Assembly (NCBI RefSeq): GCF_022321485.1
Contig: NZ_JAKOGG010000023.1
Span: forward strand, 1-60,022
Direction of reading: 5' to 3'
Source: Shewanella electrica
GTDB lineage: Bacteria > Pseudomonadota > Gammaproteobacteria > Enterobacterales > Shewanellaceae
DNA: 60,022 bases
Shown here: positions 8,813 to 19,037 of the stretch, piece after piece
Layout: each line of letters starts with the position of its first letter
How positions within the stretch are numbered: position 1 is the first letter of the stretch
Program-made: the position numbers and the translations under genes
Notes under the pieces: model-generated
What the model saw: the letters and a program-made list of their open reading frames with translations, nothing else
The model's database searches: none
Told to the model about the DNA's origin: nothing

Positions 8813-9244
8813 TTATTCTCCAAATCCATTTCCCACGATCGCTTGTTTGTTGCTGGCTTGCGGTACATGGCATTGATTACATGAATAATTTCGGCCATTG
8901 AGTGTGCCATTATCGTCGATTACGTGTGATTTTGGAATGGCGGTGGCGTGCATCCGTTCCGCCTTGCCCCATGCGTGGCAACTTAAACAGGTGTTGCGTT
9001 TTAAGGTAATGGGGTAGTCCGCTTTGTGGGGAATGAGCGGTGGCTGTTGGGCATAGTTGCGGGCGATGGCGTGTCCTTTTTGTGGATACTGAGCCATCTC
9101 GGCTGCGGGTAAGGTCACCGGGACGGTGGTGTCGCCCGCCAAGGATTTCACATTCACTGGCGCAGTGGCTTCACTGCTGTTTTGGCCGCTACAGCCTGCT
9201 ACCGCAAACACGATTGCGGCTAAAGTGAGCAATTTTTTCATCAT
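8813..9244 (-). CDS. napB: Periplasmic nitrate reductase cytochrome c subunit NapB, predicted lipoprotein
   Basis: Dihaem c-type cytochrome that passes electrons to NapA. The two haem-binding motifs are CLSCH (residues 86-90) and CNQCH (122-126), with the usual spacing. Unlike classical soluble NapB, the N-terminus is a lipoprotein signal: a hydrophobic segment ending VAGC with Cys18, so the mature protein may be membrane anchored. I start at the ATG at 9244 because GGCGGAG lies just upstream; a longer reading from 9265 adds seven residues with no role. It follows napA by 58 bp. Its stop codon touches the repeat field. Confidence 0.93.
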   Translation of the reverse strand: MMKKLLTLAAIVFAVAGCSGQNSSEATAPVNVKSLAGDTTVPVTLPAAEMAQYPQKGHAIARNYAQQPPLIPHKADYPITLKRNTCLSCHAWGKAERMHATAIPKSHVIDDNGTLNGRNYSCNQCHVPQASNKQAIVGNGFGE

Positions 9245-9302
9245 ATTGTCTCCGCCTGTTGGCAAATAAGGCGCTGCCGTGAGCAGCGCTGGCGCTCGGT
9301 TA

Positions 9303-11786
9303 TTAGGCCTTTACCACTTTTACAGGGCATTTCTTGAAGTCGGTTTCTTTTGATAGCGGATCAGTGGCATCCAAAATCAATTTGTTCACCAGTTGGCGCG
9401 CATCAAAAAACGGCATAAACACCACGCCGCGCGGCGGTTTGTTGCGGCCATTGGTTTCAATGCGGGTTTTTACTTCGCCGCGAGCTGATGACACTAACAC
9501 TGCATCGCCGTCATTAACGCCACGGGCTTTGGCATCTTCTGGATGCATAAACAGCAGTGCATCTGGTACGGCGCGGTGCAGTTCAGGCACGCGGGCGGTC
9601 ATGGTGCCGGTGTGCCAGTGTTCCAGCACGCGGCCGGTACTCAGCCACAGGTTGAACTCTTCGTTTGGTTCCTCTGCCGCTGGTTCGTAGGGCAGGGCGA
9701 AAATCACCGCTTTACCGTCGGGTTTGCCGTAGAAATTGAAACCTTCACCGGCCTTGACGTAAGGATCTGAGCCTTCAACAAAGCGGCGTTTGGTTTCTTG
9801 ACCATTGACCACCGGCCAACGCATGCCACGGCTGGCGTGGTATGCATCAAACTCGGCTAAGTCGTGGCCATGTCCACGGCCAAAGGCGGCGTATTCTTCA
9901 AACAGGCCTTTTTGAATGTAGAACCCAAACGCATCGGCCTCGTCATTCATGCTGCCTTGGCAGTCGCTGCTCGGGAATTGATTGACGGTGCCGTTGGCAA
10001 ACAGTACGTCGAACAAGGTTTTGTCGGCGTATTCTGGTTTTTGCGCCAACAGTTCTGCCGGCCACACTTCGCTGACCTTGAACCGTTTAGAGAACTCGAC
10101 CAACTGCCACAAGTCAGATTTAGCGCCTTCTGGCGCTTTCACTTGTTGGTGCCACATGTGGGTACGACGTTCGGCGTTGCCGTAGGCGCCTTCTTTTTCT
10201 ACCCACATAGCGGTTGGCAGAATTAGGTCGGCAGTGATGGCGGTGATGGTTGGGTAGGGATCCGACACCACAATGAAGTTCTCGGGATTACGGAAGCCCG
10301 GATACACCTCTTCATTGATGTTCGGTCCGGCCTGCATATTGTTGCTACACATGCTCCAGTAGCAGTTGAGTTTGCCATCTTTCAGCATGCGGCTTTGCAA
10401 CACGGCGTGGTAGCCAGGTTTGGGGGGAATGGTGCCTTTTGGTAAGCCCCAAGCTGTTTCACAGATATCACGGTGTTTCTCGTTGGCAACCACCATGTCG
10501 GCGGGCAGACGATGGGCAAAGGTGCCCACTTCACGCGCGGTACCACAGGCGGATGGCTGACCCGTCAGTGAGAATGGGTTGTTACCCGGCGTGGCGATTT
10601 TACCGGTGAGCAAGTGCAGGTTATAGAGCATGTTGTTAGCCCACACGCCGCGCACGTGTTGGTTGATGCCCATGGTCCACAAGCTCATCACTTTAACGCT
10701 TGGATCGGCATAGGTTTTTGCCAGTTGCAGCAGTTGCTCTTTGCTGGCACCGCTCATTTCACAAGCGTATTCCAAGGTGTAACTGCTAACAAACTTGGCG
10801 TATTCCTCAAAGCTGATCGGCGTTGATTTACCGCTACCAGCGTGTTTGGCTTTCTGCTCCAGCGGATGCTCTGGGCGCAGACCATAACCGATATCGGTTT
10901 CGCCAAGGGCAAACTTGGTGTGCTTGTTAACAAACTCGGTATTTACCGCGTTGTTTTGAATGATGTAGTTGGCGATAAAGTTGAGGATCACCAAATCTGA
11001 TTGCGGCCGGAAGATCACGCCGTTGTCGGCTAGATCAAAACAGCGGTTTTGGTAGGTCGATAATACGTGCACTTTGCCGTTCGGGTTGTTCAGGCGGCGG
11101 CCAGATAAACGTGCCCACAGAATAGGGTGCATCTCGGCCATGTTGGCGCCCCACAGCACAAAGTGGTCAGCGGCTTCAAAGTCATCGTAGCAACCGGCAG
11201 GCTCGTCGATACCAAAGGTACGCATAAAGCCGACAACCGCTGAGGCCATGCAGTGGCGTGCGTTCGGGTCGATATTGTTGGTACGGAAGCCCGCTTTGTG
11301 CAGTTTTGAGGCGGCGTAGCCTTCCCAAATAGTCCACTGGCCTGAACCAAACATGCCCACCGAGGTCGGCCCTTTGGTTTTTAGGGCGTGTTTCCATTTG
11401 GCGGCCATGGTGTCAAACGCCACATCCCACGACACGGGCGTGAATTCCCCTTCTTTATCGTACTGGCCGTTTTTCATCCGCAGCAACGGCGTGGTGAGGC
11501 GGTCTTTGCCGTACATGATTTTGGACAGGAAGTAGCCTTTGATGCAGTTGAGGCCGCGGTTTACTGAACTTTCTGGGTCACCTTTGGTGGCAACTACTTT
11601 GCCCTCTTTGGTACCAACCAATACCGAGCAGCCCACACCGCAGAAACGGCACGGGGCTTTATCCCAACTGATGTTATCTTCTTGCGACGCTGCTTCGACC
11701 ATTTTAATCGGCAGTGTGGCACCTACGGCGGTAGCGGCGGCGACGGCGGCGTTCGCTTTTAGAAACTCGCGGCGACTGATGCTCAT
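9303..11786 (-). CDS. napA: Periplasmic nitrate reductase catalytic subunit NapA
   Basis: Molybdenum enzyme that reduces nitrate to nitrite in the periplasm. A Tat signal peptide begins SRREFLK (residues 4-10). The [4Fe-4S] cluster ligands are Cys46, Cys49, Cys53 and Cys81 (CRFCGVGC plus a distal Cys), and Cys179 in [10 protein letters not shown] is the expected Mo ligand. At 827 residues it is full length (E. coli 828). GAGGAAA precedes the ATG at 11786. It lies between napD (24 bp upstream) and napB (58 bp downstream). No napC, napE, napF or napGH is nearby, so electrons must come from a quinol dehydrogenase encoded elsewhere, CymA if this is Shewanella. Confidence 0.97.
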   Translation of the reverse strand: MSISRREFLKANAAVAAATAVGATLPIKMVEAASQEDNISWDKAPCRFCGVGCSVLVGTKEGKVVATKGDPESSVNRGLNCIKGYFLSKIMYGKDRLTTPLLRMKNGQYDKEGEFTPVSWDVAFDTMAAKWKHALKTKGPTSVGMFGSGQWTIWEGYAASKLHKAGFRTNNIDPNARHCMASAVVGFMRTFGIDEPAGCYDDFEAADHFVLWGANMAEMHPILWARLSGRRLNNPNGKVHVLSTYQNRCFDLADNGVIFRPQSDLVILNFIANYIIQNNAVNTEFVNKHTKFALGETDIGYGLRPEHPLEQKAKHAGSGKSTPISFEEYAKFVSSYTLEYACEMSGASKEQLLQLAKTYADPSVKVMSLWTMGINQHVRGVWANNMLYNLHLLTGKIATPGNNPFSLTGQPSACGTAREVGTFAHRLPADMVVANEKHRDICETAWGLPKGTIPPKPGYHAVLQSRMLKDGKLNCYWSMCSNNMQAGPNINEEVYPGFRNPENFIVVSDPYPTITAITADLILPTAMWVEKEGAYGNAERRTHMWHQQVKAPEGAKSDLWQLVEFSKRFKVSEVWPAELLAQKPEYADKTLFDVLFANGTVNQFPSSDCQGSMNDEADAFGFYIQKGLFEEYAAFGRGHGHDLAEFDAYHASRGMRWPVVNGQETKRRFVEGSDPYVKAGEGFNFYGKPDGKAVIFALPYEPAAEEPNEEFNLWLSTGRVLEHWHTGTMTARVPELHRAVPDALLFMHPEDAKARGVNDGDAVLVSSARGEVKTRIETNGRNKPPRGVVFMPFFDARQLVNKLILDATDPLSKETDFKKCPVKVVKA

Positions 11787-11810
11787 GGTGTTTCCTCGTT
11801 CTTATGAATT

Positions 11811-12074
11811 TTAATGACAGTGTTGGTCAATTTGGTGATAGATCAGGCTGCTCGAAAGTACCCCTCGCAAGCCGTTAATGGCTTCAACCTGATCCAGAAT
11901 CGCTTGTTGTGATTCGCCCTCAACGGTGACGATCATCTTGCCGTCAGCGGTGCAGGCATGAACCTCTGCTCCCGCGAGGGCGCTGATGTGCTGCTGCAAT
12001 TGCGTTTGATGCTGCTGTGCAGCATGGATCACCAAACTGGTGATGTGGTATTCCACAGTGGTGGCGTGAGACAT
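11811..12074 (-). CDS. napD: NapD, chaperone of NapA maturation
   Basis: An 87-residue cytoplasmic protein, the same length as E. coli NapD. The family binds the Tat signal peptide of NapA and holds back export until the cofactor is inserted. ITSLVIHA near the N-terminus and GVLSSSLIYHQ near the C-terminus are the recognisable family segments. I start at the ATG at 12074; a GTG at 12086 would add four residues but has no ribosome binding site. It is the first gene of the napDAB transcript. The 549 bp upstream hold a NarP-like and an FNR-like site. Confidence 0.92.
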   Translation of the reverse strand: MSHATTVEYHITSLVIHAAQQHQTQLQQHISALAGAEVHACTADGKMIVTVEGESQQAILDQVEAINGLRGVLSSSLIYHQIDQHCH

Positions 12075-12161
12075 GGCTGTATTCACTCGACATGCAGGCG
12101 GTGGTTTTCACCGGTGACTTAAGTGAGTAAAAGTCTAGAACTTACAAAATGTGGCGAGATA

Positions 12162-12177
12162 TACCTCGCTAGAGGTA
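12162..12177. promoter_or_regulatory. napD: Candidate NarP/NarL 7-2-7 operator
   Basis: TACCTCGCTAGAGGTA is an inverted pair of heptamers with 2-bp spacing. The right half matches the NarL/NarP heptamer fully and the left half has one mismatch. It lies 88 bp upstream of the napD start. In other gammaproteobacteria NarP activates nap, so position and family fit. Motif match only. Confidence 0.5.
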
Positions 12178-12190
12178 AACGGGCGGATAG

Positions 12191-12204
12191 GCGATCATGA
12201 TCAT
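12191..12204. promoter_or_regulatory. Weak FNR/CRP-like palindrome upstream of napD
   Basis: The palindromic core GATCATGATC sits in a 14-bp frame that matches 7 of 10 FNR consensus positions. It is 14 bp upstream of the NarP-like site relative to napD. Low specificity. Confidence 0.3.
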
Positions 12205-12512
12205 GTTTTTGGCGTGATCTTGCTCGCATAACTCGATGATTTAGCTGGTGCTTAAGTAGCTTTTGCTTCGTAGTAAGTAGGGCACCACAGGGAGTGGATA
12301 TTTGCCGCCATAACCCGCAGCTTAGTAGGAGTGACTTTCGCCGCGAGTTTATCGTTAACCTCGCCGCCGCTCCTCCCACTAATCTCTGCGTTATGCATCT
12401 AACACATCGTCAATTTTATTCAGGTATTTTTAAGTTTATTCTGAAATTTAGCCACGCAATTTATGTGGTTTTCTAACCGGATTTCTTAAAAATGGATGAA
12501 AATTACTGCGAC

Positions 12513-12533
12513 ATTTGTATTTATATTACAAAT
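12513..12533. promoter_or_regulatory. AT-rich palindrome upstream of nqrA
   Basis: Perfect 7-bp arms ATTTGTA and TACAAAT separated by 7 bp, 91 bp upstream of the nqrA start. It could be an operator or a promoter element. No regulator is identifiable. Confidence 0.3.
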
Positions 12534-12623
12534 TTTTAGCCTTATGTGATTTAGATGACGGAAAATTTATTGGCGCGAATATACCATGTGAACAGTTTCC
12601 TAAAATCTTGAGAGCGATCCGCA

Positions 12624-13985
12624 ATGTCAAGTACTTCTGAGCGTGTAATCACAGTAAAAAAAGGCCTCAATGTGCCTATTTCTGGAGCGCCCAGGCAGAT
12701 CATTGAACCGGCCGCATCTACTTCACAAGTTGCTCTGTTGGGCAACGACTATGTTGGCTTAAAGCCAACCATGTTGGTTGAAGTGGGAGACCGGGTCAAA
12801 AAAGGCCAGGCGTTGTTCGAGGACAAAAGTAACCTAGGTGTTCGTTTTACCGCCCCCGCCGCTGGCGTGGTCAGCGCGGTGAATCGTGGTGAACGCCGTG
12901 TGCTGCAATCGGTGGTGATTGATTGCGATGGTGATGATGCCATCGATTTCGGTGCCGCTGAGCTAAGCACACTTAACCGCGATGCGGTGCAGCAAAAGCT
13001 GCTCGATAGTGGTTTGTGGGCTGCACTGCGTACTCGTCCATTTTCCCGTGCTCCAAAACCAGGTTCAGCCCCCGCTGGCCTGTTCATTACTGCGGTGGAT
13101 ACCAATCCATTAGCCGCAGATCCTCGTGTCATTATCCAAGAAGCGGCTGATGATTTTGCCTTTGGCATTAAGGTGCTGCGTTTATTGACCGACGGTACAG
13201 TTTATCTGTGCCAAGACGGTCAAGCCGATGCGTTGCCCGGTCATGATGTTGATGGTGTTGAAGTCTACGGTTTCCAAGGTGTGCATCCTGCTGGGTTAGT
13301 CGGTACTCACATGCATAAGCTGATGCCAGTGAGCATGGAGCGCCAAGCGTGGCACATCAACTACCAAGATGTGATTGCGGTCGGCCGTTTGTTTGCCACC
13401 GGTCAGCTCGATAGTCGCCGCGTGGTGGCCTTGGCTGGGCCAGCCGTGACAGATCCACGTCTGCTACGCACTGTGGTTGGTGCCAAAGCCAGTGAGCTGG
13501 TGGCGGGGCAGATCAAAGATGCCGATACCGCGCGGGTGGTGTCAGGTTCAGTGCTGTCAGGCCATGCGGCCGAGGATGAACTGGACTTTTTAAGCCGCTT
13601 TAAGCTGCAAGTTTCCGTGTTGCAAGAAGACCATGCGGAAAGTGTGCTGCCGTGGGTTCGCCCTGGCACCGATAAGTTTTCAATTACTCGTACCGTGTTA
13701 TCTCGGTTCCTTCCTCGCAAGCTGTATGACATGACCACCCATGTTGGCGGTGCTAAACGCGCCATGATGGCCTTTGGTCAGTTAGACCGCGTGATGCCGC
13801 TGGATATTCTGCCCACCTTATTGGTGCGCGATCTGGTGGTGCGAGATACCGATGAAGCGCAACTGCTGGGCGCACTAGAGCTGGATGAAGAAGATCTGGC
13901 GCTGTGTACCTTTGTCTGCCCAAGTAAGTACGACTTCGGTCAGGAGCTGCGTGCTTGTCTGACGATCATCGAGAGGGAAGGTTAA
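12624..13985 (+). CDS. nqrA: Na+-translocating NADH:quinone reductase subunit A
   Basis: Cytoplasmic-side subunit of the six-subunit Na+-NQR complex, which oxidises NADH, reduces ubiquinone and pumps sodium. The N-terminal VKKGLNVPISG and the following barrel-sandwich hybrid fold (about residues 40-100) are typical, and the 453-residue length is close to the usual 446. First gene of an uninterrupted nqrABCDEF operon; its TAA stop shares a base with the nqrB start (TAATG). Confidence 0.96.
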   Translation: MSSTSERVITVKKGLNVPISGAPRQIIEPAASTSQVALLGNDYVGLKPTMLVEVGDRVKKGQALFEDKSNLGVRFTAPAAGVVSAVNRGERRVLQSVVIDCDGDDAIDFGAAELSTLNRDAVQQKLLDSGLWAALRTRPFSRAPKPGSAPAGLFITAVDTNPLAADPRVIIQEAADDFAFGIKVLRLLTDGTVYLCQDGQADALPGHDVDGVEVYGFQGVHPAGLVGTHMHKLMPVSMERQAWHINYQDVIAVGRLFATGQLDSRRVVALAGPAVTDPRLLRTVVGAKASELVAGQIKDADTARVVSGSVLSGHAAEDELDFLSRFKLQVSVLQEDHAESVLPWVRPGTDKFSITRTVLSRFLPRKLYDMTTHVGGAKRAMMAFGQLDRVMPLDILPTLLVRDLVVRDTDEAQLLGALELDEEDLALCTFVCPSKYDFGQELRACLTIIEREG

Positions 13986-15220
13986 TGAGTAAGTCCAATA
14001 AACCCGGACTTCAGGACGCCTACTACGCGCCCGGAAGTACCATTAAGGATTTTTTCCGTTCGCTGTTTATCGGCCACGGTGGCAGTACTCAAGACACAGT
14101 ACATGTGCGTGATGCTATCGACGTAAAACGCACCATGACTATCGTCGGCATGTGCCTGTTGCCGGTGATCTTGTTTGCTATCTACAACATTGGTTTGCAA
14201 GCGCAGTTGGCGTTAGCCGGTGGTGCGAAATTGCCAGACACTTGGCATCAAGCGATTTATAGCACGCTGTTTGGCGAGTTCTCAGCCGACACGGGCTTTG
14301 CTGGCAAAGTGTTTTACGGCTTAGTGTATTACGCGCCGATTTATCTGGCGGCGTTGGTCACTACGCTGTTCTGGGAAGTGGTATTTGCCAAAGTCAGAAA
14401 GCAAGATCTGCATGAAGGCTTCTTTGTTACCGCACTGCTGTTTAGTTTGTGTATGCCGGCCAACATCGCTTTGTGGCTGGTGGTCATGGGCATCAGCTTT
14501 GGTGTGGTAGTGGCTAAAGAGCTGTTCGGCGGCATGGGCTATAACTTCTTAAACCCTGCGTTGGCGGGCCTCGCCTTTATCTATTTTGCTTACCCAACCG
14601 AAGTTTCCACCGTGCAACAACTGGTCGCCGTTGATGGTTACACCAGTGCGACCACCTTGGATATTGCCTCTAAAACGGGTCGTATCGCGCAGCAGTTGAG
14701 TTTTGCAGGGGCGGATTACAGCTGGTTCAGCGCGTTTTCCGATCCTAAGTGGTGGGATGCGTTCTTAGGCTTTGAAGTTGGTGCCGTAGGTGAAACCAGC
14801 ACGCTAGCGATTCTGATTGGCGGTGGTTTGCTGCTGCTAACCCGTTTGGCTGATTGGCGCATTGTGGCTGGCGTATTGCTGGGCATGATCCTGACCGCTA
14901 TCGCCTTTAATGTGTTTGGCGATGCTAAAAATGTTTACTCCTCCATGCCTTGGACATGGCATCTGGTTACAGGTGGCTTTGCTCTGGGGATGATGTTTAT
15001 GGCGACCGATCCGGTCACAACTGCATACACCCGTCCGGGCAAAATCATCTTTGGTTTGATGGTCGGGGCGATGGCGGTGGTGATTCGTGTAGCTAACGTC
15101 AAAATGCCCGAAGGCATCATGCTAGCGATTCTTTTTGCCAACTTATGGGCGCCGCTGCTGGATTCGCTGGTGGCACGTTTCAATATCAAACGGAGGCTGA
15201 AACGTAATGGCATTCAATAA
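13985..15220 (+). CDS. nqrB: Na+-NQR subunit B
   Basis: Integral membrane subunit with about ten transmembrane helices, carrying a covalently bound FMN and riboflavin. I start at 13985 (411 residues), which overlaps the nqrA stop by one base; the longer frame from 13955 adds ten residues inside nqrA. The covalent FMN threonine is expected in an SGAT-like motif. Here the corresponding sequence is TSAT (residues 220-223), so Thr223 is the likely flavin acceptor, with Ser in place of the usual Gly. It overlaps nqrC by 14 bp. Confidence 0.96.
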   Translation: MSKSNKPGLQDAYYAPGSTIKDFFRSLFIGHGGSTQDTVHVRDAIDVKRTMTIVGMCLLPVILFAIYNIGLQAQLALAGGAKLPDTWHQAIYSTLFGEFSADTGFAGKVFYGLVYYAPIYLAALVTTLFWEVVFAKVRKQDLHEGFFVTALLFSLCMPANIALWLVVMGISFGVVVAKELFGGMGYNFLNPALAGLAFIYFAYPTEVSTVQQLVAVDGYTSATTLDIASKTGRIAQQLSFAGADYSWFSAFSDPKWWDAFLGFEVGAVGETSTLAILIGGGLLLLTRLADWRIVAGVLLGMILTAIAFNVFGDAKNVYSSMPWTWHLVTGGFALGMMFMATDPVTTAYTRPGKIIFGLMVGAMAVVIRVANVKMPEGIMLAILFANLWAPLLDSLVARFNIKRRLKRNGIQ

Positions 15221-15977
15221 AGACAGTATTGCGGGCACCATGGTATTTACCATTGTGCTGTGCCTCGTGTGCTCCTTCATGATCACTGGCACCGCCGATG
15301 TGCTCAAAGAGCGTAAGCTCACCAAGAAGCGCGATGAGCTGATGCGCAACGTGCTGGTAGCGGCCAATATCGAAGGGGTGACCAACGATAACTTCCGTGA
15401 CATTTTCAAAGCTAAAGTGCAGCCAATGCTGGTGAACTTGGAAACCGGTGAACCAGTGGCGGTGGATAACGTGCTGGATTACGACGCCAATATGGCGGCG
15501 ATTAATCCTGAGACTTCCAGCAAGATCAGCAAGGACATCGCCAAAATTAAGACCCGTGCGAACAATGTGCGCATTTTCAAGGTCAACGACGATCAAGGTC
15601 AACTGCAAGCCTTGGTACTGCCGGTTTACGGCAAAGGTTTATGGTCAATCATCTATGGCTTTATCGGCATGGAAAAAGACCTGAATACCGTACAAGGCAT
15701 CGTGTTCTACGAGCATGGCGAAACCCCAGGTATTGGTGATTTCGTTAACCATGAAGAGTGGCGCATGACATGGCACGGCAAGCAGATCTACAACAGCAAC
15801 GGCGACGTTGCGCTGAAGATTGTCAAAGGCGGTGCTAAGCCGGGCGATCTCAATGGGGTAGACGGTGTCAGTGGGGCAACCCGCACCGGTGCTGGCGTTG
15901 AAAAACTGATCCAATTCTGGTTCGGCAAAGAAGGCTATGAACCACTGTTGGAAAAACTGAAAGCGGCGGGGGTGTAA
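15207..15977 (+). CDS. nqrC: Na+-NQR subunit C (covalent FMN subunit)
   Basis: 256-residue subunit with one N-terminal transmembrane helix (about residues 10-30) and a periplasmic FMN-binding domain. The flavinylation motif SGATRT puts the FMN on Thr225, the same position as in Vibrio cholerae NqrC. Attachment needs the ApbE flavin transferase, which is not encoded next to this operon. The start at 15207 overlaps nqrB by 14 bp, suggesting translational coupling. Confidence 0.97.
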   Translation: MAFNKDSIAGTMVFTIVLCLVCSFMITGTADVLKERKLTKKRDELMRNVLVAANIEGVTNDNFRDIFKAKVQPMLVNLETGEPVAVDNVLDYDANMAAINPETSSKISKDIAKIKTRANNVRIFKVNDDQGQLQALVLPVYGKGLWSIIYGFIGMEKDLNTVQGIVFYEHGETPGIGDFVNHEEWRMTWHGKQIYNSNGDVALKIVKGGAKPGDLNGVDGVSGATRTGAGVEKLIQFWFGKEGYEPLLEKLKAAGV

Positions 15978-15978
15978 C

Positions 15979-16599
15979 ATGAGCGCACGTATCTCTACTC
16001 GTGAACTCGTCATTTCGCCAATCTTTGCGAATAACCCTGTAGCAATGCAGGTGTTAGGGGTTTGCTCCGCCTTGGCGGTAAGTAACTCGATGCAAACGGC
16101 GTTAGTGATGACCTTGGCAGTGACCTTTGTATTGGTCTGCTCCAACTTCTTTATCTCGCTGATCCGCCAGTTTATTCCAAACAGTGTGCGCATTATCGCG
16201 CAGATGACGGTGATCGCCTCGTTGGTGATTGTGGTGGATATGGTGCTGCAAGACTTGGCGCCCGATCTATCTAAGCAGTTATCGGTGTTTGTGAGCTTGA
16301 TTATCACCAACTGTATCGTGATGGGCCGTGCTGAAGCGTTTGCTATGAAAGAGCCACCATTGCTGTCAGTAATGGATGCTATCGGTAACGCTGCCGGTTA
16401 CGGCTTTATTCTGCTGTCAGTGGCGTTTGTGCGTGAACTGCTGGGCGCTGGCTCGTTGTTTGGTCACGAGATCATTCAAACCGTGGCAAATGGTGGCTGG
16501 TATCTACCAAACGAAATGTTCAAGTTACCGCCAAGTGCATTCTTCTTGATTGGCGCCATCATCTGGGTGGTTAACATCGCCCGTCGTAAGCGCAAGTAA
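15979..16599 (+). CDS. nqrD: Na+-NQR subunit D
   Basis: Hydrophobic 206-residue subunit with about six transmembrane helices, homologous to NqrE and to RnfE. Together NqrD and NqrE form the membrane core that binds an Fe centre in the known complex. It starts one base after the nqrC stop. [23 protein letters not shown] is the conserved central segment, with the GNAAGYG loop intact. Confidence 0.96.
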   Translation: MSARISTRELVISPIFANNPVAMQVLGVCSALAVSNSMQTALVMTLAVTFVLVCSNFFISLIRQFIPNSVRIIAQMTVIASLVIVVDMVLQDLAPDLSKQLSVFVSLIITNCIVMGRAEAFAMKEPPLLSVMDAIGNAAGYGFILLSVAFVRELLGAGSLFGHEIIQTVANGGWYLPNEMFKLPPSAFFLIGAIIWVVNIARRKRK

Positions 16600-16608
16600 G
16601 GAGCCGAC

Positions 16609-17217
16609 ATGGAACACTATATTAATCTGTTTATTCAGGCGACCTTCATCGACAACATGGCGCTGTCGTTCTTCCTCGGTATGTGTACCTTTTTGGCGGT
16701 ATCGAAGAAAGTCTCTACTGCGTTTGGCTTAGGTGTCGCGGTTATCGTGGTGATGTTGCTGGCGGTGCCAGTCAACCAGTTGATTTATACCTGGGTGCTA
16801 AAACCGGGCGCGTTGGGATGGGCTGGGTTGCCGAATCTGGATTTGAGCTACTTGCAGTTGATTACCTTTATTGGGGTGATTGCGGCGTTGGTGCAAATTC
16901 TGGAAATGGTGCTCGATAAGTACGTGCCGGTTTTGTATCAAACACTGGGTATCTTCCTACCACTACTGACCGTTAACTGTGCGATTTTTGCTGGGGTTAT
17001 CTTCATGTCGAACCGTGATTATGACTTGGGCGAATCGGTGGTGTTCGGTACTGCGGCGGGCGCGGGTTGGGCATTAGCCATTGTGTTGTTGGCGGGGATT
17101 CGGGAACGGTTGAAGTTCAACAATATTCCTGAAGGTCTGCAAGGCATTGGCATTACCTTTATCTCTACGGGTTTGATGGCGCTGGGCTTTATGGCTTTCG
17201 CTGGCATCACCTTGTAA
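16609..17217 (+). CDS. nqrE: Na+-NQR subunit E
   Basis: Hydrophobic 202-residue subunit with about six transmembrane helices, homologous to RnfA. A GGAGCC ribosome binding site lies in the nine-base gap after nqrD. The conserved [13 protein letters not shown] segment and the GIRERLKF loop near the C-terminus match the family. Confidence 0.96.
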   Translation: MEHYINLFIQATFIDNMALSFFLGMCTFLAVSKKVSTAFGLGVAVIVVMLLAVPVNQLIYTWVLKPGALGWAGLPNLDLSYLQLITFIGVIAALVQILEMVLDKYVPVLYQTLGIFLPLLTVNCAIFAGVIFMSNRDYDLGESVVFGTAAGAGWALAIVLLAGIRERLKFNNIPEGLQGIGITFISTGLMALGFMAFAGITL

Positions 17218-17242
17218 GGCATTCAACAGAAGGTACATACAG

Positions 17243-18460
17243 ATGGAAATGATCTACGGCATCGGCATGTTTACCCTGGTGGTATGTCTGCTGGTAATAA
17301 TTATTCTGTTTGCCAAAAGCCGCTTGGTTGAAAGCGGTGATGTGACGCTGCGCATCAACGATGATGACGACAAAAGCGTGACTGTCGCCAGCGGCGGCAA
17401 ACTGCTCGGCGCCTTGGCAAGTAAAGATATCTTTGTGCCATCGGCTTGTGGTGGTGGCGGTACTTGTGGTCAATGTCGCGTGCATATCAAATCTGGCGGT
17501 GGTGATATTCTGCCGACCGAGATGGAGCACATCACCAAGAAAGAAGCCAAAGAGGGCTGCCGTTTGGCCTGTCAGGTGGCGGTGAAGTCCGACATGGAAC
17601 TGGAGCTGGAAGAGGAGATCTTTGGCGTTAAGAAGTGGGAATGTGAGGTTATCTCTAACCGTTCTACCGCGACTTACATCAAAGAGCTGTTACTGAAACT
17701 GCCCGAAGGCGAAGAGGTTAAATTCAAAGCCGGTGGGTATATTCAGATTGAAGCGCCAGCGCACACGGTGTATTACAAAGACTTTGATATCCCCGAAAAA
17801 TTCCGAGAAGACTGGGAAAAACATCAGCTGTTTAACTTAGTTTCTACCGTGAATGAAGAGGTGATGCGCGCCTACTCTATGGCGAACTATCCGGCGGAAA
17901 AAGGCCGCATTATGCTGAACGTGCGTATTGCCACTCCGCCAAACGATAAAGTGCCACCAGGGCAGATGTCTTCCTACATCTTCAACCTGAAAGCAGGCGA
18001 CAAGGTGATTATCTCTGGCCCATTCGGTGAGTTCTTTGTCAAAGATACCGATGCCGAGATGGTGTTTATCGGTGGTGGTGCGGGTATGGCGCCGATGCGC
18101 TCACACATCTTTGATCAGCTCAAAACTCGTCGCACTAGCCGTAAGATGACCTTCTTCTACGGTGCCCGTTCACTGCGCGAAGTGTTCTATCAAGAAGACT
18201 TTGATGCCTTGGCGGCCGAGTTTGATAACTTCAACTGGCACTTAGCCTTGTCTGAGCCGTTAGCTGAAGATAATTGGACTGGTTACACTGGCTTCATCCA
18301 TAACGTGGTGTACGAGCATTACCTCAAAAACCACAAAGCACCAGAAGATTGTGAGTTTTACATGTGCGGCCCGCCAATCATGAACAGCTCAGTGATCTCT
18401 ATGTTGGAAAGCCTTGGCGTAGAGCGCGATAACATCCTGTTGGATGACTTCGGCGGCTAA
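17243..18460 (+). CDS. nqrF: Na+-NQR subunit F, NADH-oxidising subunit
   Basis: Electron entry subunit of 405 residues. One N-terminal transmembrane helix (about 5-24) is followed by a ferredoxin domain with [2Fe-2S] ligands Cys69, Cys75, Cys78 and Cys110, then FAD-binding (RAYSMANYP) and NADH-binding ([12 protein letters not shown]) domains. All cofactor motifs are intact. Last gene of the operon; a terminator starts 25 bp later. No apbE or nqrM follows, although these often lie next to nqrF in relatives. Confidence 0.97.
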   Translation: MEMIYGIGMFTLVVCLLVIIILFAKSRLVESGDVTLRINDDDDKSVTVASGGKLLGALASKDIFVPSACGGGGTCGQCRVHIKSGGGDILPTEMEHITKKEAKEGCRLACQVAVKSDMELELEEEIFGVKKWECEVISNRSTATYIKELLLKLPEGEEVKFKAGGYIQIEAPAHTVYYKDFDIPEKFREDWEKHQLFNLVSTVNEEVMRAYSMANYPAEKGRIMLNVRIATPPNDKVPPGQMSSYIFNLKAGDKVIISGPFGEFFVKDTDAEMVFIGGGAGMAPMRSHIFDQLKTRRTSRKMTFFYGARSLREVFYQEDFDALAAEFDNFNWHLALSEPLAEDNWTGYTGFIHNVVYEHYLKNHKAPEDCEFYMCGPPIMNSSVISMLESLGVERDNILLDDFGG

Positions 18461-18485
18461 CAATTACGGGCTTTGAGCATAAAAA

Positions 18486-18519
18486 AACAACGTTGCATTT
18501 ATGTAACGTTGTTTTTTTT
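18486..18519 (+). terminator. Rho-independent terminator of the nqr operon
   Basis: A perfect 9-bp stem (18486-18494 with 18505-18513) is followed by a T-run and preceded by an A-run. Confidence 0.85.
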
Positions 18520-18650
18520 ATGTGACTATTTGTTGCGCTCAGAGCACCTTTTGGGCATGATGAAAGCCGTGATGTATAACAAAGTCAGCACTTGAAAACG
18601 TGTGAATGCATGTACTTTCAGCTAACGGACTCAAGTAAAAGGAATTGTTT

Positions 18651-18833
18651 ATGCAACGGTTAAAATGCCCATTTACCATCGCCGCCGCGTTACTTTTGTG
18701 TGTATTCGTCTACATGTTTACCGCCCACAAAGACGCGATAAATCAGTGGCTGATGCCAGATAGCCACTCTGCTGTATCACAGCAGGTGAGCAGTGATAGC
18801 AATACCCATGTTGCGGCACGAGTAGAGCCTTAA
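18651..18833 (+). CDS. Small single-pass membrane protein, unknown
   Basis: 60 residues with one hydrophobic helix (about 11-27) near the N-terminus and a polar, Ser/Gln-rich C-terminal tail. I start at the ATG at 18651, with AAAGGA about 8 nt upstream, rather than the TTG two codons earlier. A clear terminator follows at 18844-18877, so it is probably a separate transcript downstream of nqr. I recognise no family. Topology suggests a small inner-membrane protein with a periplasmic tail. Confidence 0.6.
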   Translation: MQRLKCPFTIAAALLLCVFVYMFTAHKDAINQWLMPDSHSAVSQQVSSDSNTHVAARVEP

Positions 18834-18843
18834 AACTACGAAT

Positions 18844-18877
18844 GGGGAGCCCTTATTGATGCTCCCCTTGGTTTTTT
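18844..18877 (+). terminator. Rho-independent terminator of the small membrane protein gene
   Basis: A 7-bp stem (18844-18850 with 18861-18867) is followed by TTGGTTTTTT. Confidence 0.75.
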
Positions 18878-19037
18878 CAATTAGCGTCTGCGCTTATCTC
18901 ACCGTTTTACTTCTTCAGGTATTCCTCTAATGTCGCTCATGAGTTGTGCTCCCCGAGTCGCAATCTATCGACTAACGACAAACATGCTCAAGTTGAATAT
19001 GGTCGATTGCTCCATGAGTCAGATGACTCACGGCATG

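Larger units (their letters stand above)
12075..12623. promoter_or_regulatory. Divergent regulatory region between napDAB and nqr
   Basis: About 550 bp with no supportable gene, containing promoters for two respiratory operons. Specific signals are listed separately at 12162-12177, 12191-12204 and 12513-12533. The rest is unremarkable and AT-rich towards nqrA. Confidence 0.6.
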
